Part shown: positions 42,015 to 51,599 of the stretch, piece by piece
Numbering within the stretch: position 1 is the stretch's first letter
Layout of the letters: every line of letters begins with the position of its first letter
Source: Chlorogloeopsis sp. ULAP01
GTDB taxonomy: Bacteria > Cyanobacteriota > Cyanobacteriia > Cyanobacteriales > Nostocaceae
Direction of reading: 5' to 3'
Length of the DNA: 64,000 nt
Assembly: GCF_030381805.1 (NCBI RefSeq)
Contig: NZ_JAUDRH010000001.1
Location: forward strand, 248,001 to 312,000
Notes under the pieces: model-generated
What the model saw: only the letters and a program-made list of their open reading frames with translations
The model's database searches: none
What the model was told of the DNA's origin: nothing
Program-made: the position numbers and the translations under genes

Positions 42015-43883
42015 TCACTCTGCGCTGCCCACTTCCTCCATTAACAAGATCACCCCTTGAATTTCTCTGGTTGCACCCAAGGCACGCAATGGGGTGCAGG
42101 TAACTTTGCACAAAATTGACTTACCACGACGATTTGTGGCTTCTAGAATCACTTCTGGATCTGGTGACTCTCCTAGCAGGCAATAGCGAATTGGCTGTCT
42201 GAGTTGCTCAACTTGTAAACCAATATCCAAGTTAAGAAAGTGTCTGCCTTTAACTTCATCAGCACGTACACCCCAAAGATCTTCACAACGATAGTTCCAA
42301 ATTTGAATTTGCAAATCTTGGTTGAGAACAACAACTCCACTTTGTAAGCCAGCCAGAATAGATTCTAAAAAAGTATTGACTTGAACTAATTCATCACTGC
42401 GCTGACGCAGTTCGTCATTAAGTGTATGCAGTTCTTCGTTGGTTGATTGCAATTCTTCGTTCATCGTCTCCAGTTCTTCGTTGGTAGACTGGAGTTCTTC
42501 ATTAGTAGTTTCTAATTCTTCAACAGTAGACTGGAGTTCTTCGTTGGTAGTTTCTAGTTCTTCGTTGGTTGATTGGAGTTCTTCATAAGCCGTCTCCAGT
42601 TCTTGATTGGCGTGTACTAGGTCGTTTTGTAACTGTTTAAATCGGGTAACATCGGTGAAGACAATTTTTACGCCTAATAACTCCTCACTGCTGCTATCGA
42701 TTAATGGTATGATATGTACGTCAAAATATCTGGCTTCTTGTTCTACAATTGACCACTCTACATCTTTCAAAATTACAGTACGACGGTTTGTACTAGCTTG
42801 GTCAATAGGCGATCGCAACTCTATCGGTCGGTAAGAAATTTCTAAATCTTGCAAGGGACGACCTAGATCCCTAGGATTAATATTAAATAAAGTGCGGGCT
42901 TGTTCGTTGGCTAACGCTAGCGAATTGTGGGTATCTACTATCACCTGAGCGATCGGATCGATCTCGAAGGCGGCTTGATTAACGCGGCTTTTGTGATCAA
43001 CTATATCAAAGTGAGATTGCTGGCTAGTTGGTTGAGTCATACTCAGCAACATATCGCGGCGATTGCCATTTGCTACTTTAGTAAATATACGTCGCCGCAA
43101 GTCTAGGGGTGTAAAAGAGTGGTTACGTGCAAATAGCATTTCTGCTTTGCCCAAAAATAGAAAGCCGTGATCGTGCAGGGCAAAGTGAAAGCGATCAAGA
43201 ATTCTAGCTTGAGTTTCGGAATTGAAATACATCAAGGTGTTGCGACACACCAACAAGTCAATTCTAGAAATGGGTGCATCCTGAACTAAATCGTGGCGAC
43301 CAAAAATTACGCCGCGACGCAGTTCTTTTTGTACTGTATAGCGCCCACCTGTTCGTTCAAAATACTTTTCTAGTAGTTCTGAAGGAATAGTTTGGATCTC
43401 TTTCGGACTGTAATTTGCATGACGAGCATACTCTAAAGCCTCCACATCCACATCAGTAGCAAAAACTTTGACTCGTGCGGTGTACTGTTCCATGCCCAAA
43501 GCTTGAGCTAGCAACATGGCTATGGTGTATGTTTCTTCCCCAGAAGCGCATCCCGCACTCCATATCCGAATCGGCTGAGTAATAGGCTTGTTAGCAATCA
43601 TCCGGGGAATAATTTCATTTGCTATGTATTCCCACGCCTCTGCATCGCGAAAAAAACCTGTGACATTAATTAAGATGGTATTGAAAAGCTCAACAAACTC
43701 GTCCGGATGTACTTCCAAATAATCTAAATATTCACTGTAATTTTCAATACCAAAAGTTTGCATCCGTCTGCGAATTCGACGGCTCAAACTAGTGCGTTTG
43801 TAACCCCTAAAATCAAAACCACGGTTACGTTTGATGTATTCTAAAAGGTTTTCTAGCTCAGGATTGGCATCCGTGGTACTCAT
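42015..43883 (-). CDS. cheR: CheR-type methyltransferase with coiled coil and PAS domain
   Basis: The 622-aa product begins with the CheR N-terminal helical domain (LLEYIKRNRGFDFRGYKRTSLSRRIRRRM) and the SAM-binding domain (IWSAGCASGEETYTIAMLLAQAL, ISRIDLLVCRNTLMYF). These methylate glutamates of chemoreceptors using S-adenosylmethionine. A PAS-like region follows at about 310-405. A remarkable coiled coil then repeats ELETTNEELQSTNEEL-type heptads at about 420-500, and a C-terminal PAS domain ends the protein. CheB-CheR proteins with such PAS/coil parts are usually signalling proteins rather than flagellar. Both cheB genes lie upstream on the same strand. Confidence 0.92.
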   Translation of the reverse strand: MSTTDANPELENLLEYIKRNRGFDFRGYKRTSLSRRIRRRMQTFGIENYSEYLDYLEVHPDEFVELFNTILINVTGFFRDAEAWEYIANEIIPRMIANKPITQPIRIWSAGCASGEETYTIAMLLAQALGMEQYTARVKVFATDVDVEALEYARHANYSPKEIQTIPSELLEKYFERTGGRYTVQKELRRGVIFGRHDLVQDAPISRIDLLVCRNTLMYFNSETQARILDRFHFALHDHGFLFLGKAEMLFARNHSFTPLDLRRRIFTKVANGNRRDMLLSMTQPTSQQSHFDIVDHKSRVNQAAFEIDPIAQVIVDTHNSLALANEQARTLFNINPRDLGRPLQDLEISYRPIELRSPIDQASTNRRTVILKDVEWSIVEQEARYFDVHIIPLIDSSSEELLGVKIVFTDVTRFKQLQNDLVHANQELETAYEELQSTNEELETTNEELQSTVEELETTNEELQSTNEELETMNEELQSTNEELHTLNDELRQRSDELVQVNTFLESILAGLQSGVVVLNQDLQIQIWNYRCEDLWGVRADEVKGRHFLNLDIGLQVEQLRQPIRYCLLGESPDPEVILEATNRRGKSILCKVTCTPLRALGATREIQGVILLMEEVGSAE

Positions 43884-44040
43884 AACGCTATGTAATATTT
43901 ACTAAGTCAAAATCTTTGATCAATATGTTAAGAAAACTTGACAGATAGAAAATTTTAGCTAACTAAATGTTTAGCAATGTAAAAAATGTTATGTTTAGGA
44001 ACTTACGTAAACAGAACAATTGTATATAAAAAATCAAAAG

Positions 44041-44610
44041 TTATTTATTAACTAAGTTAAGTAAAGTAGCGGCGATCGCATCCAAAGGCAAAATATAATC
44101 TACAACTCCAGTACTAATTGCGGCATCAGGCATACTGAAAAATTCTGAACTAGCTCGATCTTGAGCAATGACTATACCGCCCATCTCTTTTACTGCCTGT
44201 ACTCCTGCTGCGCCGTCACTATCTTTACCAGTTAGAACAACAGCAATTACCCCTTCATGAAAACTTGTGGCTGCAGACTTAAACAACACATCCGCAGCAG
44301 GGCGGACATAGCGTACTTTTTGTGTATGAGCAAGAGACAAAGTCCCATCTAAATTAATTAGTAAATGTTGGTCGGGAGGAGCAATATATACCGTACCTGA
44401 TTGTAAAATGTCACCTGTATGTGCTTCCTTGACTACCAACGAGCAGCACCTACTAAAAATATCTGCCAACATACTCGGATATTGCGGACTGAGATGCTGT
44501 ACTAGGACAATTGGCGCAGGAAAATCTGATGGCAAGCTTGATAAAACCCGACTTAAGGCTTTTAGCCCACCGGCAGATGACGCAAGTACAACTATGTATT
44601 TATATGTCAT
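44041..44610 (-). CDS. cheB: CheB-type protein-glutamate methylesterase, stand-alone catalytic domain
   Basis: The 189-aa product is only the CheB C-terminal catalytic domain. The serine lies in VVLASSAGGLKALSRVL, His in LVQHLSPQYPSML and Asp in LTGKDSDGAAGVQAVK. These match the Ser-His-Asp triad. No receiver domain is present. It demethylates or deamidates receptor glutamates. Its start overlaps the end of the following cheB by 11 bp, so the two are translationally linked. It is next to a cheR on the same strand. Confidence 0.9.
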   Translation of the reverse strand: MTYKYIVVLASSAGGLKALSRVLSSLPSDFPAPIVLVQHLSPQYPSMLADIFSRCCSLVVKEAHTGDILQSGTVYIAPPDQHLLINLDGTLSLAHTQKVRYVRPAADVLFKSAATSFHEGVIAVVLTGKDSDGAAGVQAVKEMGGIVIAQDRASSEFFSMPDAAISTGVVDYILPLDAIAATLLNLVNK

Positions 44611-45679
44611 TCAAATCATGAATTACTGTTTCGCTTTCTAACTCAGAAGCTATACTTTGTTCTCCCACACCATCTTTTTTTACTAGTACATCTCTAATTA
44701 CAGCAGCGCGTTTTTTGGCTTCTTTGGCATCCTTTTCCAATCGTTTGGCGGATAAATCATGATTGCGAGCGCGCATTCGTTGAGCCATGCGAAGTGACAG
44801 AGAAGATTTCTCTTCCAGCGCCCTCAAAGCAATCCACAAAGCATCCTCCAAAGCATCAGATTGCTCTGCCAAAAGGCTTTCAGAAGAGAAAGCATGCCCC
44901 GTGCGACAGCGAAATCGTAACAAATCTCCATCTTGAATTTCCCAAAGAGTACCACCACAGGCAGGGCAGGAAAAACTTGATGGTTCACCAACTCTATTGC
45001 CATTTTCTACAGCATCCATATCCAACTCCGCTATATCAGATTCAAATTCAATTTCATCTGGTACAGAGTTATCTACTTCCTCTTCCACAGAAATCTCAGA
45101 TAGCTCTACCAAAATAGATGGAATGTCCGCTAACGGCAGAATATAGTCTATCTTGTCTACGTTCTTGATCGCACTGCGTGGCATCCCACTATACATAGCA
45201 TCATCGGGATGTTGAACTACCGCTACTCCACCACGCATTTTCACCGCCATCAGTCCTGCTGTACCGTCGTCAAGTACACCTGTTAGTACCACAGCAACCA
45301 CCCGCCGTCCGTAGCTTCGCGCTGCTGTCCGAAACAACGGATCAACAGCCGGACGATGGCTGTTCTCTGTTGCTCCCCGTGATAAGCTCAAATATCCAGA
45401 CTTTACTAATAAATGATAGTTTGGCGGAGCAACATAAATTCGTCCTTGAATAATGGCGTCGCCATCTTTAGCATGAGATACTGGTAAATTTCCAGATCTA
45501 CTTAGGATGCGGGGTAAAACGCTCGTACCGTGAGCCGGGACATGAAGAACGATAAGTATAGCAGCTTTTATATCTGGAGGTAAGTTTTTTACCAGATAAG
45601 TAAGGGCTTCAACTCTACCTGCTGATGCTCCGACAACGATTATATCGTGTCCAGCCATGTATTCCTTCAATTTTTTCAA
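44600..45679 (-). CDS. cheB: CheB-type methylesterase with C-terminal zinc-ribbon-like extension
   Basis: The 359-aa product has a CheB catalytic domain over residues 10-195 (IIVVGASAGRVEALTYLV, VLHVPAHGTSVLPRIL, VVLTGVLDDGTAGLMAVK). The usual SAGG is SAGR here and the Asp lies in LDDGTAG, so activity may be altered. After an acidic linker (about 205-235) comes CPACGG...FRCRTGHAFS, a two-CxxC-like zinc ribbon, then a helical tail. It is the first gene of a cheB-cheB-cheR unit. Signalling on non-flagellar receptors is more likely than chemotaxis. Confidence 0.88.
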   Translation of the reverse strand: MKKLKEYMAGHDIIVVGASAGRVEALTYLVKNLPPDIKAAILIVLHVPAHGTSVLPRILSRSGNLPVSHAKDGDAIIQGRIYVAPPNYHLLVKSGYLSLSRGATENSHRPAVDPLFRTAARSYGRRVVAVVLTGVLDDGTAGLMAVKMRGGVAVVQHPDDAMYSGMPRSAIKNVDKIDYILPLADIPSILVELSEISVEEEVDNSVPDEIEFESDIAELDMDAVENGNRVGEPSSFSCPACGGTLWEIQDGDLLRFRCRTGHAFSSESLLAEQSDALEDALWIALRALEEKSSLSLRMAQRMRARNHDLSAKRLEKDAKEAKKRAAVIRDVLVKKDGVGEQSIASELESETVIHDLNDI

Positions 45680-45828
45680 AGCAGCGCCAGTGAAAACGCT
45701 GCTGATTTAAATCTAGCAAAATAGAGATATTTGCTTATATAACTTGGGGAAGGAAATTTGAGAAAAGAATACAAGTATTCCTTGCTAAGGCTCCTAACCT
45801 CTAGATCCAACTTCTAGAACTAACTCTA

Positions 45829-46080
45829 CTACTTTACTTCGTTACCAATACCTAACTCTTTTTTACTATGTTTTAACTGTTTCCAAAGGATTTGAATTTG
45901 CTTGTAAGCTTCTTCCGGGGAAAGTTTGCCCGCCGTTTCTAAAGCACTAATGTAGCCTATTTTGCGTGCAAATTCTTGCAAATTCGCATTAAAAGCTAAA
46001 TACTTTGGTTTAAATTCTCCATGATAATGGCTTTGAGCATAGATAAAGTTATTTTTGTCTTGTTGATTTGATGGTATCAC
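45829..46080 (-). CDS. Conserved small cyanobacterial protein (DUF7219-like)
   Basis: The 83-aa protein contains FIYAQSHYHGEFKPKYLAFNANLQEFARKIGYISALETAGKLSPEEAYKQIQILWKQLK. I recall this pattern (YxGEFxPExLxFNANLQEFA) from a small cyanobacterial family tentatively listed as DUF7219. It is all-helical. No role is known, and no operon partner is obvious. Confidence 0.7.
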   Translation of the reverse strand: MIPSNQQDKNNFIYAQSHYHGEFKPKYLAFNANLQEFARKIGYISALETAGKLSPEEAYKQIQILWKQLKHSKKELGIGNEVK

Positions 46081-46957
46081 CTTATTCCACTAAATCTATC
46101 TTTTGATTGATGAACTATAAGTATTAAAGCAGTAATTAACTATATTTAGCCTGTATCTTTTTATATAAAATGATTCTATCTAGAGCTATACTTTTCATCC
46201 ATATAAGATTGAATTTACAAATACCAGTTTTATCCTGGGTATCGTCGATAAAATTGACCAAAGTAGAATAAATGTTTGGTATTGCATACGTACAATATCT
46301 ATTATTCTGTTTCAGAACACTCCAAAAGCACTACCTCCAGTACTTTATAGTAGCCATAAAACGAAACAACTAATATAGTTTAGTTATTGTTATATCAGGT
46401 TATATACTGTGACAACAAAACTTGAGAGGTCATTTATAGTAGGGTGTGTTACGGCTATGTAGGAATTTGAGCGTTTAAGAGAGTCAGATTAACCGTAACG
46501 CACCACATTTATGGGTGTGTTAAAGCAGCGCGTAACGCACCCTACAGTTATAAATCATCTCTGAATAACGCTAAATTTTATTATTTAAGTTACTAAAAAA
46601 ATATAGTTATTTTCACTCATGTAATTACATTTATAATAAGTTATATTGTGGATTGTTTTAGTAAGAGCTTTTGCATCCATCCCAAAATATTGCTCCCTAA
46701 GAATAGGAATGTTCAGCTTTAAGGATGAGGTTGTAGGATTACAGTTTATGTATTATCAACCATTATGTCCTTTTTACATTTGTACTAGCGTGCTCAGGTT
46801 CAATTATTGTCATAAATTTTGTAGATTGATTCAAAAATGAAGTCAAAAATCATATAAATGTGGCTTGTGTGTACTTAATACAGCCAAATTTATACGTTAT
46901 TTTAGGTTGTCATCCTAGTACTTTATAAACAATTGTATGTAAATAGATATAAATATT
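46081..46957. other. Intergenic region holding a MITE-like element
   Basis: This 877-bp stretch is AT-rich. The MITE-like inverted repeat occupies 46425-46562. A 64-codon open frame at 46646-46840 shows no family features and is not called. No RNA gene was recognised. Confidence 0.45.
46425..46562. mobile_element. MITE-like element with long terminal inverted repeats
   Basis: The ends are AGAGGTCATTTATA (46425-46438) and its near-complement TATAAATCATCTCT (46549-46562). Just inside them GTAGGGTGTGTTACG (46439-46453) faces CGTAACGCACCCTAC (46531-46545). A further inverted pair (CGTAACGCACC near 46494 and GGGTGTGTTA near 46513) lies in the middle. The element of about 138 bp encodes nothing. 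GTAGGGTGCGTTA-type hairpins are widespread in Nostocales genomes. Confidence 0.65.
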
Positions 46958-47179
46958 ATGTTTATTCAAGATGTGCTGATTTGTTTACAATTATCTATAG
47001 ACTGCTTTACAGCCAAGAAACCTTCTGATTGTCTATCTAAGCCTATTTGTGAGTGTGCTCATCCAGGAAAAGAACTTCAATGTGAAAATTGTGAACATCT
47101 AGAGGCTTGTCTTTCTCGTTTTCAGCCTCTTCAATCTCACCATACTGAGAAAGTCATCAACTGTGACTATGTAGCTTGA
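46958..47179 (+). CDS. Possible small cysteine-rich protein
   Basis: The 73-aa frame has ten cysteines, including CLSKPICECAHPGKELQCENCEHLEAC. The pattern looks like a metal-binding cluster rather than random sequence. It starts with ATG 46958 in AT-rich DNA without a clear ribosome site. No family is recognised. It may be real but unproven. Confidence 0.35.
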   Translation: MFIQDVLICLQLSIDCFTAKKPSDCLSKPICECAHPGKELQCENCEHLEACLSRFQPLQSHHTEKVINCDYVA

Positions 47180-47431
47180 CTATGAAGCTTCTTTTGGGAT
47201 GAGACACCCAATCTTGGAAACATCAGAGTTTCAAGTTAAATTGGTGTGAGCATTTTGCCCATACCACAAGATTTATACTTAATACACTAAAATTAGCTGG
47301 TAGTCCACTAAATACAGCGCATTTCATCTAGATAAAGTACATTACCCCACCCTATTGGGTAGCTCCGCTTACCAAGGGGAACCAGTGCGGTGGCTCTCCC
47401 ACTTCACAAATGACCAATGACTAATAACGAT

Positions 47432-47878
47432 TTACTTATTTGCCTTTTTCTGTTGTGAAATTGATAGGGTATATGTATGCTCTTCTTTAGCTAATTCCCC
47501 CACATGGAGTGAATAGGTTCCTTTTGGCCAATAACCAGACATCTCTGGTTTGCCTCCAGAGTAACTATCTGCTAGTACACAAAAGCGTCCTCCAGGCCCG
47601 TCAATCAAAAGTGTTGGCTTTCCAGGACTTTCTACGGTTAACCTTAAATAAGGCAATGATTCTGTTACTTGGATAACTTGGCTAGGTGTAGCACCAATGT
47701 TACCACAGTTGGTGGTGTTTTGACCTCCAGACTGACCTTTTAAAATAAGTGGATCTGGCTCAAAATTAGGATTAATTTTTACAACTTCTGCTTGACTAGA
47801 ATTAGCACTGATGAAAACCAAACTCATTGCCAAAATCAAGACAGAAGGAACACTCTTAAATAAAGTATGTAGCTTCAT
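47432..47878 (-). CDS. Secreted protein of unknown function
   Basis: The 148-aa product has a signal peptide (MKLHTLFKSVPSVLILAMSLVFISANSSQA, cleavage near residue 30). The mature domain of beta-rich sequence contains FEPDPLILKGQSGGQ, TTNCGNIG, YLRLTVESPGKPTLLIDGPGGRFCVLAD and GTYSLHVGEL. Two cysteines (in NCGN and RFCV) could form a disulfide. It reads like a periplasmic beta-sandwich similar to bacterial pre-peptidase C-terminal domains. No partner is apparent. Confidence 0.78.
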   Translation of the reverse strand: MKLHTLFKSVPSVLILAMSLVFISANSSQAEVVKINPNFEPDPLILKGQSGGQNTTNCGNIGATPSQVIQVTESLPYLRLTVESPGKPTLLIDGPGGRFCVLADSYSGGKPEMSGYWPKGTYSLHVGELAKEEHTYTLSISQQKKANK

Positions 47879-48170
47879 AGTTTATGGTATTTATATTGCT
47901 CTTGATGATTTAAAGAGCGATAATCAGACTTACATATTCTTATATTCTAAATTTACAGACGGTTACAAATTTATTTTGTTCCGGTGATATCTGTATAAAA
48001 TTTTGACGAACTACTGAAATTTTTCCAAGTTAATCAAAATAAACACAGAATTTTTTATTAGCGATCGCTAACTTCAATGCAAAGACTTTCGCTAAGATCG
48101 CTAAACAACAGCCAACGATCAATGTAGCTGTTATGTAGTTGAACAAGTTTGCTAACTGAGGTCAAAATAT

Positions 48171-48515
48171 ATGAATCCTCAACCTGAAGAAGATTTGCAA
48201 CACCGCCTGCAAAAATTAGAGGCAGAAATTAATTCATCTTCCGAGAAAATCTCTCAGACTCACTCAAAACAGCAGTCGTCTCAATCTGGTTTACCAAATG
48301 TTAATTTACCATTAGAACGATTATTAAATTGGTTTAATACCTTATCTGGAACAGCAAAGCTCGTAGCCGTGAGTGTAGGGATTTTATTAGGCTTTGCTGT
48401 CTTGCAAGCTGTACTCAGATTTGTCAGCTCGGCAATTAGTTTGGCACTTTTAGCAGGACTAGTGTACTTTGGATACAAATTTATTGTATCTAGTAGCCGA
48501 CAGCGCAAGCAATAG
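48171..48515 (+). CDS. Small coiled-coil membrane protein (organised like the 716 protein)
   Basis: The 114-aa product has an N-terminal coiled-coil stretch (LQHRLQKLEAEINSS), a Ser/Gln-rich linker and a C-terminal hydrophobic pair (TAKLVAVSVGILLGFAVLQAVL and ISLALLAGLVYFGYKFI). Its plan is the same as that of the small protein upstream of BDLP at 716. It precedes the RDD-pentapeptide protein by 63 bp, probably in one operon. Function unknown. Confidence 0.75.
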   Translation: MNPQPEEDLQHRLQKLEAEINSSSEKISQTHSKQQSSQSGLPNVNLPLERLLNWFNTLSGTAKLVAVSVGILLGFAVLQAVLRFVSSAISLALLAGLVYFGYKFIVSSSRQRKQ

Positions 48516-48578
48516 TATATTAAAACACGGCTAGATAGCATATGTATAAATAAATTCAGGGAAAAAGGGAAATATGCA

Positions 48579-50753
48579 ATGACAAGCCCAATTGTGAGGA
48601 GAATTAGTAATCAATCGAGTCCCAGTCGTTCAAACAACGAACCAGAAAAAAATAAATCGTCGCGTTTTACTACTAGGCGCATTGCCGCTTGGGCAACGGA
48701 AATGTCATTAGTAGTTGTCAGTAGTTTTGTGCCTTTTAGTATCGGTACATATCTTAATTCTAGAACTGATATCAACCGAGTTCCGCTTAACCCTGTACTG
48801 ATAGTTACAGAAAGAGAAATCGCCCGCCCCTTAGCTTTACCTATCAGCTACGGTACACGCAACGTTGCATGGCCGACAAATTTCTTGTGGACAGTAGCAA
48901 TATTAGCACCCCTAGCAATTTCCGGTTGGCAGCTATATCTTCTTGCTAAAACAGGTAGTGGTATAGGCAAACGTAAGTATGGTATTCGAGTTGTTAACGA
49001 GCAAGGAGATCCCCCAGGGATTGTAGCTGTTCTAGTGCGCGAAGGTATTGGTCGTTGGACTTTGCCTGTAACCGCAGCCTATCTGCTTTGGCACTACAGC
49101 CCATTTTTCCCCTATTTAGGTGCTTTTATTGCTTTAAGTGGCTTATTTATCTTGGCAGAAGGAACTGGTTTCTCGTGGCAAAAAGGACGCCGTGCCTTGC
49201 ATGACACTATTGCAGGTACTTATACTATAGATGCAACGAAACCGTTTACACTTGAGCAACTGCAAGAGAATACACACGAGCAGCCTGAGTGGACAAAACA
49301 AGGTGATGAAGACGCGGCGATCGCATCAATTGTGATGACGCCAGAAACAACTCAACCAGAAGCCACCAATCAATGGACGCAGTTTCGACGCAACCCAAAT
49401 ATGAAACTTTTGGGAATAGCGTTTTTGAGTATGACTGGTGTGTTGATAACTTTAGTAGGCACTCAAATCTATATCCAAACTCAACAAAATCGACGGATCA
49501 CAGAGCAGCGCAACAGCCAACAATTTCTTGCGATCGTCAACCAATTAAATCCCAACTCTACTGCCACAATTGAAGAACGCCACAGTGCCATCATGGCAAT
49601 GGGAACGCTCAACGATCCTCAAGCAATCCAATTTCTTGTCGGTTTATTAGCTAAAGAAACCGATCCCACCAGCTTAGAAACAATTCAACAAGCACTATCG
49701 AATATCGGTGCTCAAGCTATCCCCGATTTAAAACGCATGAATTTGTCTCTGGCTGCCGAACTAGAGTCCATAGGCAGTAGCCCTTCAAGCGAACAGCAAT
49801 TACGACAACGACGCTTACAAGCAAACCAGCAGACAATTAATAAAATTCTTGCACTTTATAGTGGTAAAAATAACGATATAGATCTCAGCCGGGCGGTATT
49901 ATCCCAAACCGGATCTGGAGATACTCCTTTATTCAACTTAGTGCTAGACAAAATTGACTTATCGGGAATAAATTTCAAAGGTGCAAATCTATCAACAGCT
50001 AGTTTGAAAGGTAGCAGCTTCCGAGGAGTCGGAAAAGATGGACGCTGGGATACCTTTGACGATTGGATTGCAGACTTGAGCGGTGCTCAGATTAAAAAAG
50101 CCAATCTCAGTGAAGCTAATCTGAGCCGGGTTTTAATGGTACGTACAGATTTGAGTCGTGCTACCCTCAACAAAGCTAATTTATCGAATGCCCGTTTGGT
50201 TGGTGCAAATTTAAGTAGCGCCCAGTTAGTAGGGGCTGATCTCCGTGGAGCAGTCTTAGAAAATGCTAGCTTGACAGGGGCTGATTTAGGCGAAGCAAAA
50301 TTGAACGATGCCGATTTGTATGCTGCTCGCTTAGGGCGTGTGATTGCGATCGGTACACAATTATCCTTTGCTAACTTGAGCAAAACCGATTGGCAAGCAG
50401 CAGATTTATCAGGAGCAGATTTAGATCGTGCTAATCTCAGCCATGCCAACCTGAGTGCAACTCGTCTCACTAATGCGAATTTGCGCTCTGCTAATTTAGA
50501 AGGTGCTAACTTCCGAAACGCCGATTTAAGTCTTGCAGATTTACGGGATGCCAACCTAACAGGTGCCGATTTTCAAGGCACAATCCTCTTTCCTAACAAA
50601 CAAGATCCCACAGATCAATTTGTTCAAACCCCAACTATGGGTTCGCAATCTGCTGTAGTCAAAGGAGTTGATTTTAGCCAAGTGAAAAACTTAGATACTA
50701 AGCAATTGGCTTACATTTGCACTCAAGGTGGTATTCATCCCCGATGCCCGTAA
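48579..50753 (+). CDS. RDD membrane domain-HEAT-pentapeptide fusion protein
   Basis: The 724-aa product begins with a short disordered part, then an RDD domain (about 28-215: FTTRRIAAWATEMSLVVVSSFVPFSIGTYL, GSGIGKRKYGIRVVNEQGDPPG, KGRRALHDTIAGTYTI) with several membrane segments. A further membrane helix lies at about 276-298. HEAT-like repeats follow (RHSAIMAMGTLNDPQAIQFLVGLLAKETDPTSLETIQQALSNIG). About 45 pentapeptide repeats span residues 450-680 (ADLSGADLDRANLSHANLSA). RDD proteins are often transporter-like. The beta-helix would extend into the cytoplasm or periplasm. No function is assigned to this architecture. Confidence 0.85.
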   Translation: MTSPIVRRISNQSSPSRSNNEPEKNKSSRFTTRRIAAWATEMSLVVVSSFVPFSIGTYLNSRTDINRVPLNPVLIVTEREIARPLALPISYGTRNVAWPTNFLWTVAILAPLAISGWQLYLLAKTGSGIGKRKYGIRVVNEQGDPPGIVAVLVREGIGRWTLPVTAAYLLWHYSPFFPYLGAFIALSGLFILAEGTGFSWQKGRRALHDTIAGTYTIDATKPFTLEQLQENTHEQPEWTKQGDEDAAIASIVMTPETTQPEATNQWTQFRRNPNMKLLGIAFLSMTGVLITLVGTQIYIQTQQNRRITEQRNSQQFLAIVNQLNPNSTATIEERHSAIMAMGTLNDPQAIQFLVGLLAKETDPTSLETIQQALSNIGAQAIPDLKRMNLSLAAELESIGSSPSSEQQLRQRRLQANQQTINKILALYSGKNNDIDLSRAVLSQTGSGDTPLFNLVLDKIDLSGINFKGANLSTASLKGSSFRGVGKDGRWDTFDDWIADLSGAQIKKANLSEANLSRVLMVRTDLSRATLNKANLSNARLVGANLSSAQLVGADLRGAVLENASLTGADLGEAKLNDADLYAARLGRVIAIGTQLSFANLSKTDWQAADLSGADLDRANLSHANLSATRLTNANLRSANLEGANFRNADLSLADLRDANLTGADFQGTILFPNKQDPTDQFVQTPTMGSQSAVVKGVDFSQVKNLDTKQLAYICTQGGIHPRCP

Positions 50754-51107
50754 GATGGAAAGAAAATATTTTCAGTTTTCTGGTACTAACTCATCTAAAA
50801 ATAGGAGCTATGGGCAAGAGGTTAGCAACTAGGGAAGAGAGAATTTCCTTAATTCGTTGTGTGATGAAATCATCATGAGTGTCTAATTTTTGAACATTAC
50901 AAAATCTTAGATTCCCTCTAATTCCCTGTTAGAAATTAGGGGGATGGGGGGTATCATAATTAGGAGGTATTTAGAGAAAAATACATTACTAACCCTTTGC
51001 ATGAACCAGTTACTAATGGGAAGTAAATGCGCAGGACAGATTCCCAAAAACGAACTGGTTCCCACTAACTGTTAATCTAAAATCTCAATGGTGTGAGGAA
51101 TCGGGAA
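50754..51107. other. Intergenic region upstream of the outer-membrane-like gene
   Basis: No gene is present. The stretch has a CCCTCTAATTCCCTGTTAG...AGGGGGATGGGGGG low-complexity pair at 50914-50951 and a ribosome-binding GAGG at 51095. Confidence 0.4.
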
Positions 51108-51599
51108 ATGAGGCGTCTTACAAATTTAGTGTCAGTGCTTTTGGCTGGTTCAATTTTGAGTTTGACTCAATTTACCCTACCAGCTCATGCTCAAGCAGCC
51201 TACGGTAGCTATGTAGGTATAGGCCCAGCAGTTGGCTTTGCAGACGGTGCTAGAATCGGAGGAGTTGTTGCCTTTCGTTACAAACTTTTGGAATCGCCAA
51301 TTTCTCTGCGCGGACAAGCGTTCCTAGCCGATAATGTAGCACTTGTACCAACAGTTTCCTACGACTTCCCCTTGAATTGGCAAACTGATGGGTATTTGGG
51401 AGCTGGGCTAATCTTTGCTGGCGGTGATACGCCCTCTCCTGTAGGTAATAAAATTAGTTTTGCCTTACAACCAGGTATTGATTACGTTGTACCCAATAGC
51501 AACACTGTTCTTTTTGGCAACGCGATTATTGGCTTTGATGCTTTACGTAATGGAGGCACAACATTCTCCTTACAAGGTGGTGTCGGCTGGAGATTTTAA
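51108..51599 (+). CDS. Small outer-membrane beta-barrel-like protein
   Basis: The start is the ATG at 51108 (MRRLTNLVSVLLAGS), preceded by GTGAGG; an upstream GTG is less likely. The 163-aa product has a signal peptide ending near AHAQA. It is followed by amphipathic strands (YGSYVGIGPAVGFADG, GGVVAFRYKLLESPISLRGQAFL, LVPTVSYDFPLNWQTDGYLGAGLIF) and ends in the aromatic F (GVGWRF) typical of barrels recognised by BamA. It may form a small eight-stranded pore or be a structural protein. No homologue name is recalled. Confidence 0.75.
   Translation: MRRLTNLVSVLLAGSILSLTQFTLPAHAQAAYGSYVGIGPAVGFADGARIGGVVAFRYKLLESPISLRGQAFLADNVALVPTVSYDFPLNWQTDGYLGAGLIFAGGDTPSPVGNKISFALQPGIDYVVPNSNTVLFGNAIIGFDALRNGGTTFSLQGGVGWRF

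Noticed and set aside
46646..46840. A 64-codon open frame beside the MITE-like element
   Set aside because: Its composition is that of AT-rich spacer; no ribosome site and no recognisable pattern.
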